Source: Oceanihabitans sp. 2_MG-2023
GTDB lineage: Bacteria > Bacteroidota > Bacteroidia > Flavobacteriales > Flavobacteriaceae
NCBI RefSeq assembly: GCF_030547245.1
Contig: NZ_JAUOQT010000002.1
Location: 186,001-250,000, forward strand
Reading direction: 5' to 3'
Length of the DNA: 64,000 bases
In this document: positions 1 through 7,629 of the stretch, in pieces
How positions within the stretch are numbered: the first letter of the stretch is position 1
Layout of the letters: every line of letters begins with the position of its first letter
Notes under the pieces: model-generated
Database searches by the model: none
Told to the model about the DNA's origin: nothing
What the model saw: only the letters and a program-made list of their open reading frames with translations
Position numbers and translations under genes: made by a program

Positions 1-305
1 TTAAAGTAGTTGTTTCTAGTTTTTTTGCCGACATATTTAAAGGAAATGCTTTAAATAATGGTTTATTACCTGTTCAAGTTTCTGAAACATTTTTAAAAGA
101 ATTATTAAGTATATTAGAAAACAATCCAGAAACAGAAATAATTGTAAATTTAGAAAAGCAAACTATTTCGGTTAATGAGACACTATCGGAATCTTTTGAA
201 ATTGACGCATACAAAAAAACGTGTATGATTAATGGTTATGATGATATTGACTATTTACTTAGCAAAAAATCAGAAATTGAAGCGTATGAAAATGCAACTA
301 GCTGA
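1..305 (+). CDS. leuD: 3-isopropylmalate dehydratase small subunit, C-terminal fragment (5' end outside window)
   Basis: The reading frame that is open from base 3 ends at a TGA at 303-305. Its first residues include [20 protein letters not shown], which matches the LeuD swivel-domain signature (S-FADIF--N---NGLLP). LeuD with LeuC forms the 4Fe-4S enzyme that isomerises 2-isopropylmalate to 3-isopropylmalate in leucine synthesis. leuB follows 205 bp later on the same strand, so this is the end of a leu operon. The start and any leuC or leuA are to the left of the window. About 100 codons are visible. Identification is from motif and context. Confidence 0.88.
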   Translation, partial: KVVVSSFFADIFKGNALNNGLLPVQVSETFLKELLSILENNPETEIIVNLEKQTISVNETLSESFEIDAYKKTCMINGYDDIDYLLSKKSEIEAYENATS

Positions 306-310
306 TAATT

Positions 311-419
311 GCGTTAGCGATTGCAGTGACATCCTTTTTACATCTATTCGATAGATACGATTTTAAAGATAGAAAGTGTAAAAAGATATAACGGAAAGCG
401 CGACATTTAGGTAACGCCC
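311..419 (+). repeat. Flavobacterial intergenic repeat, copy 1 (GCGTTA...TAACGC termini)
   Basis: The segment begins GCGTTAGCGATTG and ends GGTAACGCC, so the termini are inverted complements. Internal blocks GTGACATCCTTTTT and AAAAAGATATAACGGAAAGC recur, with small changes, in copies at 19916-20067 and 35973-36070. It lies between leuD and leuB and contains no gene. It is seen directly as a repeat. Function (terminator, RNA processing or nothing) is unknown. Confidence 0.8.
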
Positions 420-510
420 AAAAATTAAAATAAGATTTCTAATTGTACGGAAATAAAAATATAAATTAAAAAGATAGTAGGAAAACATGCCTGCTTTCGC
501 AAAAAATATT

Positions 511-1629
511 ATGAAATTAAATATAGCTGTTTTACCCGGAGATGGCATTGGCCCAGAAGTTACAAAACAAGCAATTAAGGCTTTGCAAGCAATTGCTCTA
601 GAGTTTGATCATTCGTTTTCTTTTACACACGCTCCAGTTGGAGCTATTGCAATTGACGAAACTGGAAACCCTTTACCTGAAGAAACTTTAGATGTTTGCG
701 AAGCGAATGATGCTATTTTATTTGGTGCCATTGGAGATCCAAAATACGATAACAATCCGGATGCTAAAGTGCGTCCAGAACAAGGTTTACTGCGTTTACG
801 AAAATCATTAGGTCTATTCGCTAACATTAGACCCGTAAAAGCTTATGATACTTTAATTGAAAAATCGCCTTTAAAAAAAGAGATTATTGAAGGTACAGAT
901 ATTAGTATTTACAGAGAATTAACTGGTGGTATTTACTTTGGCGAAAAACATTTAAGCGAGGATGGAAATACAGCTTCGGATTTGTGCTTATATACAAAAA
1001 TAGAAATTGAACGTATTGCACATTTAGCTTTTAAAGCTGCTGGATCGAGAAGAAACAAAGTAACTTTAGTAGATAAAGCGAATGTTTTAGAAAGCTCTAG
1101 GCTTTGGAGAAAAGTAGTTAGCGAAATTGCAAAAGACTATCCGCAAGTAACTTTAGATTTCTTATTTGTAGATAATGCAGCCATGCAAATGATTTTAAAT
1201 CCAAAACAATTTGATGTTATTTTAACAGAAAACATGTTTGGAGATATTATTAGTGACGAAGCTAGTGTAATAGGCGGTTCTATTGGCTTATTGGCTTCGG
1301 CGTCTGTTGGAGACAAACATGCTATGTTTGAACCTATTCATGGTTCGTATCCACAAGCAACAGGCAAAGGAATTGCAAATCCTATTGCCTCGATTTTATC
1401 TGCCGCAATGTTGTTAGATCATTTTGATTTAACAGAAGAAGCAACACTAATTAGAAAAGGAGTAGAAAAATCTTTACTACTTAATATAACAACACCAGAT
1501 TTAAATACAGAGTACACGAATGTAACTACATCTAAAGTCGGCGATTTTATTGCAGATTACATTTCTAATCCAAAAGACTCTAACCTTAATTTTTCTAACA
1601 TTCACCTAGGTCAATCTACTATCATATAA
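511..1629 (+). CDS. leuB: 3-isopropylmalate dehydrogenase
   Basis: This cytosolic enzyme oxidatively decarboxylates 3-isopropylmalate to 2-oxoisocaproate with NAD+, the third step of leucine synthesis. The N-terminal GDGIGPEV motif, the substrate loop RELTGGIYFG and the later GDIISDEASVIGGS metal and cofactor-binding segment are all intact, and the length (372 residues) is normal. An in-frame ATG at 487 would add MPAFAKNI, but those codons lie in a palindrome remnant (TGCTTTCGCA) found elsewhere in intergenic DNA. The family usually begins directly at the first beta strand, so I prefer the ATG at 511. ppc follows after 4 bp, suggesting co-transcription. Confidence 0.95.
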   Translation: MKLNIAVLPGDGIGPEVTKQAIKALQAIALEFDHSFSFTHAPVGAIAIDETGNPLPEETLDVCEANDAILFGAIGDPKYDNNPDAKVRPEQGLLRLRKSLGLFANIRPVKAYDTLIEKSPLKKEIIEGTDISIYRELTGGIYFGEKHLSEDGNTASDLCLYTKIEIERIAHLAFKAAGSRRNKVTLVDKANVLESSRLWRKVVSEIAKDYPQVTLDFLFVDNAAMQMILNPKQFDVILTENMFGDIISDEASVIGGSIGLLASASVGDKHAMFEPIHGSYPQATGKGIANPIASILSAAMLLDHFDLTEEATLIRKGVEKSLLLNITTPDLNTEYTNVTTSKVGDFIADYISNPKDSNLNFSNIHLGQSTII

Positions 1630-1633
1630 CTTT

Positions 1634-4213
1634 ATGTCTACACAACCAAAACTCACCCGATTTAATCAAAATGTACTATCTAAATACCAGATATACAATA
1701 GTATTTTCATGACATTACCTTTTGATTCTATTACAAAAACAGGAGTTTTATTACCATTGTTTCATGAAACTTGTAAGAATGGTTTTGAAAATGGAGAAGA
1801 CCCAACAACTATAGTTAACACTTTTTTTAAAAAGTATCAAGCTAGACGATCTAAAGAAAGTCAGATCGATTTATTATTTCGTTTTATTCAATATATCGAA
1901 CGCCAAGTCGTTTTATTTGATGCTATTGAAGATGCCGCATTCCCTATAGTTAATAACATGGATGGAATTGGTACTTTAAGAAGTTTAAAAGAAACCGCTT
2001 CTGCAGAAGACAAGTTAGAAACACTTCAAAAATACCTGGAAGAATTTAAAGTTAGAATTGTTTTAACAGCACATCCAACACAATTTTATCCTGGTTCTGT
2101 TTTAGGAATTATTACAGATTTAACCGAAGCTGTTAAAGAAAATGATTTGCTTCGCATAAATGATTTATTAGCGCAATTAGGAAAAACACCTTTCTTCAAA
2201 CATAAAAAACCTACACCTTATGATGAGGCAGTAAGTCTAATTTGGTATTTAGAAAATGTATTTTATAAATCCTTTGGAAGCATTTACGATTATATTCAAC
2301 AAAATATTTTTGACGGAAAACAAATAGATAACGACATTATAAATATTGGTTTTTGGCCAGGAGGAGATAGAGACGGAAACCCATTTGTTACTCCAGAAAT
2401 CACATTAAATGTTGCCAAAAGACTACAAGACACTGTAATTAAAAATTACTATAGAGACATAAGAAAATTAAAAAGAAAACTAACTTTTCAAGGTGTTGAA
2501 GATAAAATTAACGCTCTAGAAAAAGAACTCTATAAAATAATAACGAATAAAAACTCTAGTTTAACTGCAGATAGTTTTACTTCTGAATTAAAAGAAATTA
2601 AACAAATTGTTATTGACAAACACCAATCACTTTATGCATCTGAAGTGAATAGTTTGATAAATAAAATTCATCTTTTCGGATTTCATTTTGCGAATCTAGA
2701 CATTCGTCAAGACAGTAGAAAGCATGACCAATTTTTTAATGATATGGTGAATGCTTTAATAGATAATGGAAGCAATATTTTCCCGAAAAACTATCATGAC
2801 CTATCAGAATCGGAACAAGTAAAAATCTTATCTAAAGTAAAAGGAACTGTAGATCTTTCCTTAATAAAAGATGAAGAAACCTTAAAAGCCTTAAATACCA
2901 TGAAGGCTATTAAAACTATTCAAGACTCTAATGGAGAAAAAGCTGCAAATAGATATATAATAAGTAACAACCAGACCACTTTAAACGTGATGCAACTTTT
3001 TGCTATGCTAAAACTGGTTGCCTTTCAAGAAGAATTAACTGTAGATATTGGACCACTTTTTGAAACCATTACAGATTTAGAAAATGCTCCTGCAGTTATG
3101 GAAGCTTTATATACAAACCCAGAATATGTAGCGCACTTAAAAGCAAGAGGTAACAAACAAACCATCATGCTTGGTTTTAGTGACGGCACAAAAGATGGTG
3201 GTTATTTAATGGCAAACTGGGCAATTTATAAAGCCAAAGAGAACCTAACCGCTATTTCTAGAAAATATGATATAACTGCTATTTTCTTCGATGGTCGTGG
3301 TGGCCCACCTGCCCGTGGAGGAGGAAAAACACATAATTTTTATGCGTCATTAGGCCCAACGATTGAAGACAAAGAAGTACAATTAACTATACAAGGACAA
3401 ACAATTAGTTCCAATTTTGGTACATCTGAATCTTCGCAATATAATTTAGAACAACTTATTACCTCTGGAATTCATAATAGTTTTAGCGAAACAGACCTAA
3501 GCATGCTTCCAGAAAACAGAGAAGTAATGAATGATATTGCAAATTTAAGTTATGAAGCATATGTTGCTTTTAAAGCACATCCAAAGTTCATTTCTTATTT
3601 AGAACATATGAGTACTTTAAAATATTATGCGAAAACAAATATTGGAAGTCGTCCATCGAAAAGAGGAAAATCAGACGGCTTAGTTTTTGAAGATTTAAGA
3701 GCAATCCCTTTTGTTGGGTCATGGAGTCAATTAAAACAAAATGTGCCAGGTTTTTTCGGTGTAGGAACAGCCCTAAAGAAATATGAAGATGCTGGTGAAT
3801 TTGACAAAGCACAGCATTTATTTAAAACATCTGATTTCTTTAAAACATTAATAGAAAACAGTATGATGTCCTTATCTAAATCCTTTTTCGACTTAACAAA
3901 ATACATGTCTGAAGATCCAGAATATGGAGATTTCTGGAATGTAATTCATAACGAATACGAAACCACAAAACGTCTTATACTTAAACTAACTGGATATAAA
4001 GAATTGATGCAAGAAGAACCTGCCGGAAAAGCATCTATTGCAGTTAGAGAATCTATTGTTTTACCTTTATTAACTATACAGCAATTTGCTTTAAAAAAGA
4101 TTCAAGAACTTGAAAAAGCAGAAGTTAGGGATGAAGCACAAATTAAAATCTTTGAAAAAATAGTAACGCGTTCCTTATTTGGAAATATAAATGCAAGCCG
4201 TAACTCTGCCTAA
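1634..4213 (+). CDS. ppc: Phosphoenolpyruvate carboxylase, divergent Bacteroidota type
   Basis: PEP carboxylase makes oxaloacetate from PEP and bicarbonate, an anaplerotic reaction. The 859-residue length and the motifs VLTAHPTQ (near 145), GGDRDGNPFVTPE and GRGGPPARGGGK support this. Two otherwise well-conserved positions differ from the E. coli type: TAHPTE is TAHPTQ here, and FHGRGG is FDGRGG. The AIPFVGSWSQ block and a C-terminus close to the usual ..NTG (here NINASRNSA) remain. I therefore call it a functional but divergent subfamily, not a decayed gene. It starts 4 bp after leuB and is followed by a strong terminator. Confidence 0.9.
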   Translation: MSTQPKLTRFNQNVLSKYQIYNSIFMTLPFDSITKTGVLLPLFHETCKNGFENGEDPTTIVNTFFKKYQARRSKESQIDLLFRFIQYIERQVVLFDAIEDAAFPIVNNMDGIGTLRSLKETASAEDKLETLQKYLEEFKVRIVLTAHPTQFYPGSVLGIITDLTEAVKENDLLRINDLLAQLGKTPFFKHKKPTPYDEAVSLIWYLENVFYKSFGSIYDYIQQNIFDGKQIDNDIINIGFWPGGDRDGNPFVTPEITLNVAKRLQDTVIKNYYRDIRKLKRKLTFQGVEDKINALEKELYKIITNKNSSLTADSFTSELKEIKQIVIDKHQSLYASEVNSLINKIHLFGFHFANLDIRQDSRKHDQFFNDMVNALIDNGSNIFPKNYHDLSESEQVKILSKVKGTVDLSLIKDEETLKALNTMKAIKTIQDSNGEKAANRYIISNNQTTLNVMQLFAMLKLVAFQEELTVDIGPLFETITDLENAPAVMEALYTNPEYVAHLKARGNKQTIMLGFSDGTKDGGYLMANWAIYKAKENLTAISRKYDITAIFFDGRGGPPARGGGKTHNFYASLGPTIEDKEVQLTIQGQTISSNFGTSESSQYNLEQLITSGIHNSFSETDLSMLPENREVMNDIANLSYEAYVAFKAHPKFISYLEHMSTLKYYAKTNIGSRPSKRGKSDGLVFEDLRAIPFVGSWSQLKQNVPGFFGVGTALKKYEDAGEFDKAQHLFKTSDFFKTLIENSMMSLSKSFFDLTKYMSEDPEYGDFWNVIHNEYETTKRLILKLTGYKELMQEEPAGKASIAVRESIVLPLLTIQQFALKKIQELEKAEVRDEAQIKIFEKIVTRSLFGNINASRNSA

Positions 4214-4243
4214 CCTAAATATTTTATTGTTAGTCTTATTATT

Positions 4244-4277
4244 AAAAAACCTCGAAACATTACATTTCGAGGTTTTT
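4244..4277 (+). terminator. Rho-independent terminator of leuB-ppc
   Basis: Stem AAAACCTCGAAA / TTTCGAGGTTTT with a short CATTACA loop and a T run, 30 bp after the ppc stop codon. Seen directly. Confidence 0.9.
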
Positions 4278-4413
4278 ACTAACAAACAATTAAACTAAAT
4301 AATTAATACTATAGAACCTATATAACATAAGTAGGTTTTCCTAGCATCAAGTTCTTCTATTTCTTAATATTTTAAAATTCTATTCTTTTAAATTCCAGCC
4401 AAATCACCTATTC

Positions 4414-4755
4414 TTAACGTAAGGTATTTGGTCCTTTTTCTCCAGTTCTAATTCTATAAACTTCATTGACAGGAGAAACAAAAATTACGCCATCACCAAC
4501 TTCACCAGTAGGTGCAGCATCTAATATTGCCTTTATTGTTACTTCTTCAAAATCATCATTAACGACAATAGACATGTAATATCTTTCGATTTCTGTAGTA
4601 CTATTAGAAATAACCTTAGACAAGTCGTCGTCATCATTTTCTTTTCCAAACCCAGTAACTTCCCAAAATGAAAAAAAGTTAACTCCTACTTCATGTAAAG
4701 CTTTTTTAACATCTAAAAATTTAGATTTTCTAATAACCGCTTCTACTTTTTTCAT
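4414..4755 (-). CDS. glnB: P-II family nitrogen regulatory protein with atypical T-loop
   Basis: Small trimeric signalling protein that normally senses ATP/ADP and 2-oxoglutarate and plugs the ammonium channel encoded just upstream. The N-terminal MKKVEAVIRKSK, the TGEVGDGVIFV block (about 83-93) and the C-terminal RIRTGEKGPNTL are typical P-II segments, and the length (113) is normal. The T-loop is not typical: aligned without gaps to E. coli GlnB, Tyr51 (uridylylation site) is Asn51, Tyr46 is Ser46, Gln39 is Glu39, and residues 41-44 are four Asp. Uridylylation control therefore looks lost. It follows amt in the same direction, separated by a perfect hairpin. Confidence 0.9.
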   Translation of the reverse strand: MKKVEAVIRKSKFLDVKKALHEVGVNFFSFWEVTGFGKENDDDDLSKVISNSTTEIERYYMSIVVNDDFEEVTIKAILDAAPTGEVGDGVIFVSPVNEVYRIRTGEKGPNTLR

Positions 4756-4776
4756 TTATTTTTTTATTTCAAAATC

Positions 4777-4816
4777 AAGTAATAGCTCTAAACTTTATTA
4801 TTTAGAGCTATTACTT
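4777..4816 (-). promoter_or_regulatory. Perfect 16-bp inverted repeat between amt and glnB
   Basis: AAGTAATAGCTCTAAA at 4777-4792 and its exact complement at 4801-4816 enclose an 8-bp loop. Transcription runs amt to glnB, so the hairpin forms 12 nt after the amt stop codon and 21 nt before the glnB start. The bases after it on the minus strand (TGATTTTG) are not a clean T run, so partial termination or mRNA stabilisation is more likely than a full stop. Confidence 0.75.
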
Positions 4817-4828
4817 AAAAGACTGTTT

Positions 4829-6133
4829 TTAACCTCTATCTCTTTTTCCTGGATAAGCAATTTCTCCATGTTCAGATAAATCTAAACCTACCGTTTCTTC
4901 TTCTTCAGTTACACGAAGTCCCATTGTAGATTTCAATATCTTTAATATAATAAACGATAATACTACAGACCAAACTGCGTAAGCCAATACTCCAGTTGCC
5001 TGAGCACCTAGTTGGCTAAATCCACCGCCATTAAACAAACCAATTCCTGTATCACCATCTATACCCCAAAGACCTATTACTAAAGTCCCCCAAGCACCAG
5101 CAACACCATGAACAGAAGCTGCTCCAATAGCATCATCTATTTTAAGTTTCTTTTCAATAAACTCGATTGAAAACACTACAATAATACCTCCAATTAATCC
5201 AGCAAAAATAGCTCCAACTGCAGACATATTACCACAACCAGCAGTAATACTAACTAAACCTGCTAATGCACCATTTAATGTTTGCGGCAAGTTAGGCTTA
5301 CCATACCAAATCCATGTAGTAACTAATGCTCCTAGACCACCAGCTGCTGCAGCTAAATTTGTTATTAATACTACATTAGAAGCAGCTATTGCATCTGCAC
5401 CTCCCCAAGCTAATTGAGAACCTCCATTAAATCCAAACCAACCTAACCAAAGTACAAACACACCTAAAGTTGCTAATACTTGGTTGTGACCTGGAATTGC
5501 AATTACTTTTCCATCTACATATTTTCCTATTCTAGGACCTACCATAAAAGCAGCTACAAGAGCAGCCCACCCCCCTACAGAGTGTACAATAGAAGAACCT
5601 GCAAAATCAATAAATCCTAATTCGGTTAACCAACCAGAACCTTGCCATTGCCATCCACCTGCTATTGGATAAATTAAAGCTGTCATTACAACAGAAAATA
5701 TAGCATAAGTTGAATATTTAGTTCGTCCCGCTATAGCTCCTGATACAATTGTCGCAGCTGTTGCAGCAAACATGGTTTGAAAGAATAGATCGGCTCCTTC
5801 ACCTTGCATTAAACCTCCCCAGAAAAACCATCCGTTAGAAGTGTCTCCATACATTAAAGAATAACCTACCAACCAGTACGTTAGGGATCCAACACAAATA
5901 TCAAGCAAGTTTTTCATTGCTATATTTGCTGCATTTTTTGAACGCGTCATTCCCGTTTCTACTAATGTGAAACCTGCCTGCATAAAGAATACTAGAATAC
6001 CCGAAATTAGCATCCATAACATTCCGAAATCGCCATTAATTGCGTTAACCGCATCTTCTATATCTTTTGTTGTAGCAGCCGCAACTTCTTGTGTTGCGAC
6101 CAAATTTGGTATTATTGTTAAAAAACTCTCCAT
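4829..6133 (-). CDS. amt: Ammonium transporter, Amt family
   Basis: Inner-membrane ammonium channel of 434 residues with about eleven membrane helices. The family's twin pore histidines are present in SSIVHSVGGWAAL and ASVHGVAGAWGTL, and the entrance segment GFTLVETGMTRSKNAANI is conserved. It lies between a porin gene (32 bp upstream) and glnB (downstream), so one transcript can deliver an outer-membrane pore, the inner-membrane channel and its regulator. The cluster is divergent from glutamate synthase, which uses the ammonium after glutamine synthetase. The N-terminus carries a short extension (about 30 residues) before the first helix. Confidence 0.95.
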   Translation of the reverse strand: MESFLTIIPNLVATQEVAAATTKDIEDAVNAINGDFGMLWMLISGILVFFMQAGFTLVETGMTRSKNAANIAMKNLLDICVGSLTYWLVGYSLMYGDTSNGWFFWGGLMQGEGADLFFQTMFAATAATIVSGAIAGRTKYSTYAIFSVVMTALIYPIAGGWQWQGSGWLTELGFIDFAGSSIVHSVGGWAALVAAFMVGPRIGKYVDGKVIAIPGHNQVLATLGVFVLWLGWFGFNGGSQLAWGGADAIAASNVVLITNLAAAAGGLGALVTTWIWYGKPNLPQTLNGALAGLVSITAGCGNMSAVGAIFAGLIGGIIVVFSIEFIEKKLKIDDAIGAASVHGVAGAWGTLVIGLWGIDGDTGIGLFNGGGFSQLGAQATGVLAYAVWSVVLSFIILKILKSTMGLRVTEEEETVGLDLSEHGEIAYPGKRDRG

Positions 6134-6165
6134 AATTATTGTTTGTAGTTAGTTAGTACTTTTTT

Positions 6166-7188
6166 TTAATTGAATTTATAAACCGCAGCGATTAAAAAAG
6201 TAGACAAACTTTTAGTCCCTTCTAAATCACTATCTGCATAAACCTCTTGCGAATTATTATCTAATCTTAATTCTGGTATTATTGTTAAATTCTCGTATGT
6301 ATAACTTCCTGTTAAAGTAATAGCTAATACATCAGAATCGTCTACAAAAGAATCAGAATCACTTAGCCAATCAAAGTACTCTCCTCTTAAACCAATAGAA
6401 AAACTATCTGAGGCAGCAAATTGTGGATAAATAGCAGCTCCCATAAAACCTTCTCCTTCATTATCTGCATAAGCAGCATTAAGACCTAAATAGAAAGAAT
6501 CTGAAATATCAAATCCACCTGTATAATCTATTTCAAAACCTAAAACTTCTTTATCGTCGTAGTAAAAATTCAAGTATTGACCTGAATAACCAAGTTGAGC
6601 TCCAAATGCATAACCTCCAATAAGATTATTATTTACATCTGTAGGATTCATAACAGCAAGCATCAAACTAAAATCATCAGATAAAGCAAAATCTGCTTTT
6701 AAACCTACATGAGAAAATGGCCCACTAGAAAACAAATAAGAAGTACTATAATTAAAATTACCTGTAGGAGAAATTACTTCATAACCTAAATACGTATTAA
6801 AACGTCCTAAAGTTAATGTTGTACTTTCTGTTACATTCCAATATGCATATAATTGATTTAAATTATACCCACCAATAGCAGCATCTCCTCTTGGCCCAAA
6901 AACTAAATCTGCAACTACCCCAGTTTTCGCTCCTTCGTATTTAGCAATAATATTCGCCATACCTAAAGCAAAACCTGTTTCGTCTGCAAATGAAGTACCA
7001 AAAGTTTGAAAAGCATCTCCATCATCTCCAAAGATTGCTTTATCACTTGAAGTTAAGTTTGTTTGATAATATGCATCAACACTTCCTTCAAAAGAGAACT
7101 TTGTTTCTTTTGGTTCTGGCTCTGTAGTTTCTTGTGCAGAAAGATAGCCTGTTGCTAATAACATAGCAGATAGTAAAATTTTTTTCAT
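6166..7188 (-). CDS. Outer-membrane beta-barrel porin (OmpL-like, BBP2 family)
   Basis: 340-residue secreted protein. A signal peptide ends near YLSAQE, an acidic linker follows, and the rest alternates hydrophobic and polar residues in strand pattern, ending in VYKFN with the penultimate-aromatic type end of outer-membrane barrels. Segments such as DETGFALGMANIIAKYEG and LNQLYAYWNVTESTTLTLGRF resemble the beta-barrel porin-2 family. It is first in an operon with amt and glnB, so it may admit ammonium or other small nitrogen sources across the outer membrane. The substrate is inference only. Confidence 0.8.
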   Translation of the reverse strand: MKKILLSAMLLATGYLSAQETTEPEPKETKFSFEGSVDAYYQTNLTSSDKAIFGDDGDAFQTFGTSFADETGFALGMANIIAKYEGAKTGVVADLVFGPRGDAAIGGYNLNQLYAYWNVTESTTLTLGRFNTYLGYEVISPTGNFNYSTSYLFSSGPFSHVGLKADFALSDDFSLMLAVMNPTDVNNNLIGGYAFGAQLGYSGQYLNFYYDDKEVLGFEIDYTGGFDISDSFYLGLNAAYADNEGEGFMGAAIYPQFAASDSFSIGLRGEYFDWLSDSDSFVDDSDVLAITLTGSYTYENLTIIPELRLDNNSQEVYADSDLEGTKSLSTFLIAAVYKFN

Positions 7189-7218
7189 AAGTAAATATTT
7201 TAGTGGTTAATAGAAAGT

Positions 7219-7226
7219 CAAATCTA
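7219..7226 (-). promoter_or_regulatory. Candidate -7 box (TAGATTTG) of the porin-amt-glnB operon
   Basis: Read on the minus strand the bases are TAGATTTG, an exact match to the Bacteroidota -7 consensus TAnnTTTG, 30 nt before the porin start codon. There is no TTG at the expected -33 distance. That region is instead occupied by the first AACCCCTA site, as is usual for activator-dependent promoters. Confidence 0.55.
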
Positions 7227-7240
7227 TATTAAAAAGTTTT

Positions 7241-7314
7241 TAACCCCTAAAAATTAAGGGTGTAAATCATTATTTTTATGATAATTTTATTTTAACCCCT
7301 ATTTTTCATAGGGT
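7241..7314. promoter_or_regulatory. Paired AACCCCTA inverted-repeat operators
   Basis: Two related dyads occur: TTTTTAACCCCTA with AAGGGTGTAAA (from about 7238) and TTTTAACCCCTAT with ATAGGGTAAAA (from about 7290). The AACCCC cores start at 7242 and 7294, 52 bp apart, about five helical turns, so two dimers could bind the same face. The proximal site covers the -33 region of the porin-operon promoter. The binding protein is unknown. Confidence 0.5.
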
Positions 7315-7419
7315 AAAATAATTTATTATCTATTTATTTACGAAATCCACATTTAGAAAAAGCATTATTATCAATTTTTTTTTAATTTTAATAAACTATA
7401 AATAACTTTTCAGTCTTTT

Positions 7420-7433
7420 CGAAAACGATTTCG
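7420..7433. promoter_or_regulatory. Possible regulator site upstream of gltB
   Basis: CGAAAACGATTTCG is a palindrome apart from one mismatched pair, centred on CG like LacI-family operators. It lies about 200 bp upstream of gltB. Chance occurrence in AT-rich DNA cannot be excluded. Confidence 0.25.
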
Positions 7434-7629
7434 TATAAAAAATGATTTTTTATTAAATATTATTCATTGCTTATTTATTAATATTCAATCGTATTCATTA
7501 TTGAATTTTCATTTACATCCAACTTAACTACCAATATGAGAAAAGTCTTTATACTTTTTTTTTAATCAAATTATAGCACATATCTTAGAGAAGAAATAAG
7601 GCGAAAAAAGCCTTTAAATTTTACTAATT

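Larger units (their letters stand above)
7189..7629. other. Divergent control region between porin-amt-glnB and gltBD
   Basis: 441 bp without a gene. It holds a candidate porin-operon promoter (7219-7226), two AACCCCTA inverted-repeat sites (7242-7314) and a near-palindrome at 7420-7433. A small hairpin, AAGGC...GCCTT, lies at about 7600-7616 in the gltB leader. I found no clean TAnnTTTG box for gltB. Confidence 0.7.

Noticed and set aside
363-548. Short minus-strand frame across the repeat and leuB start
   Set aside because: Covers repeat copy 1 and the leuB start; hydrophobic by composition only.
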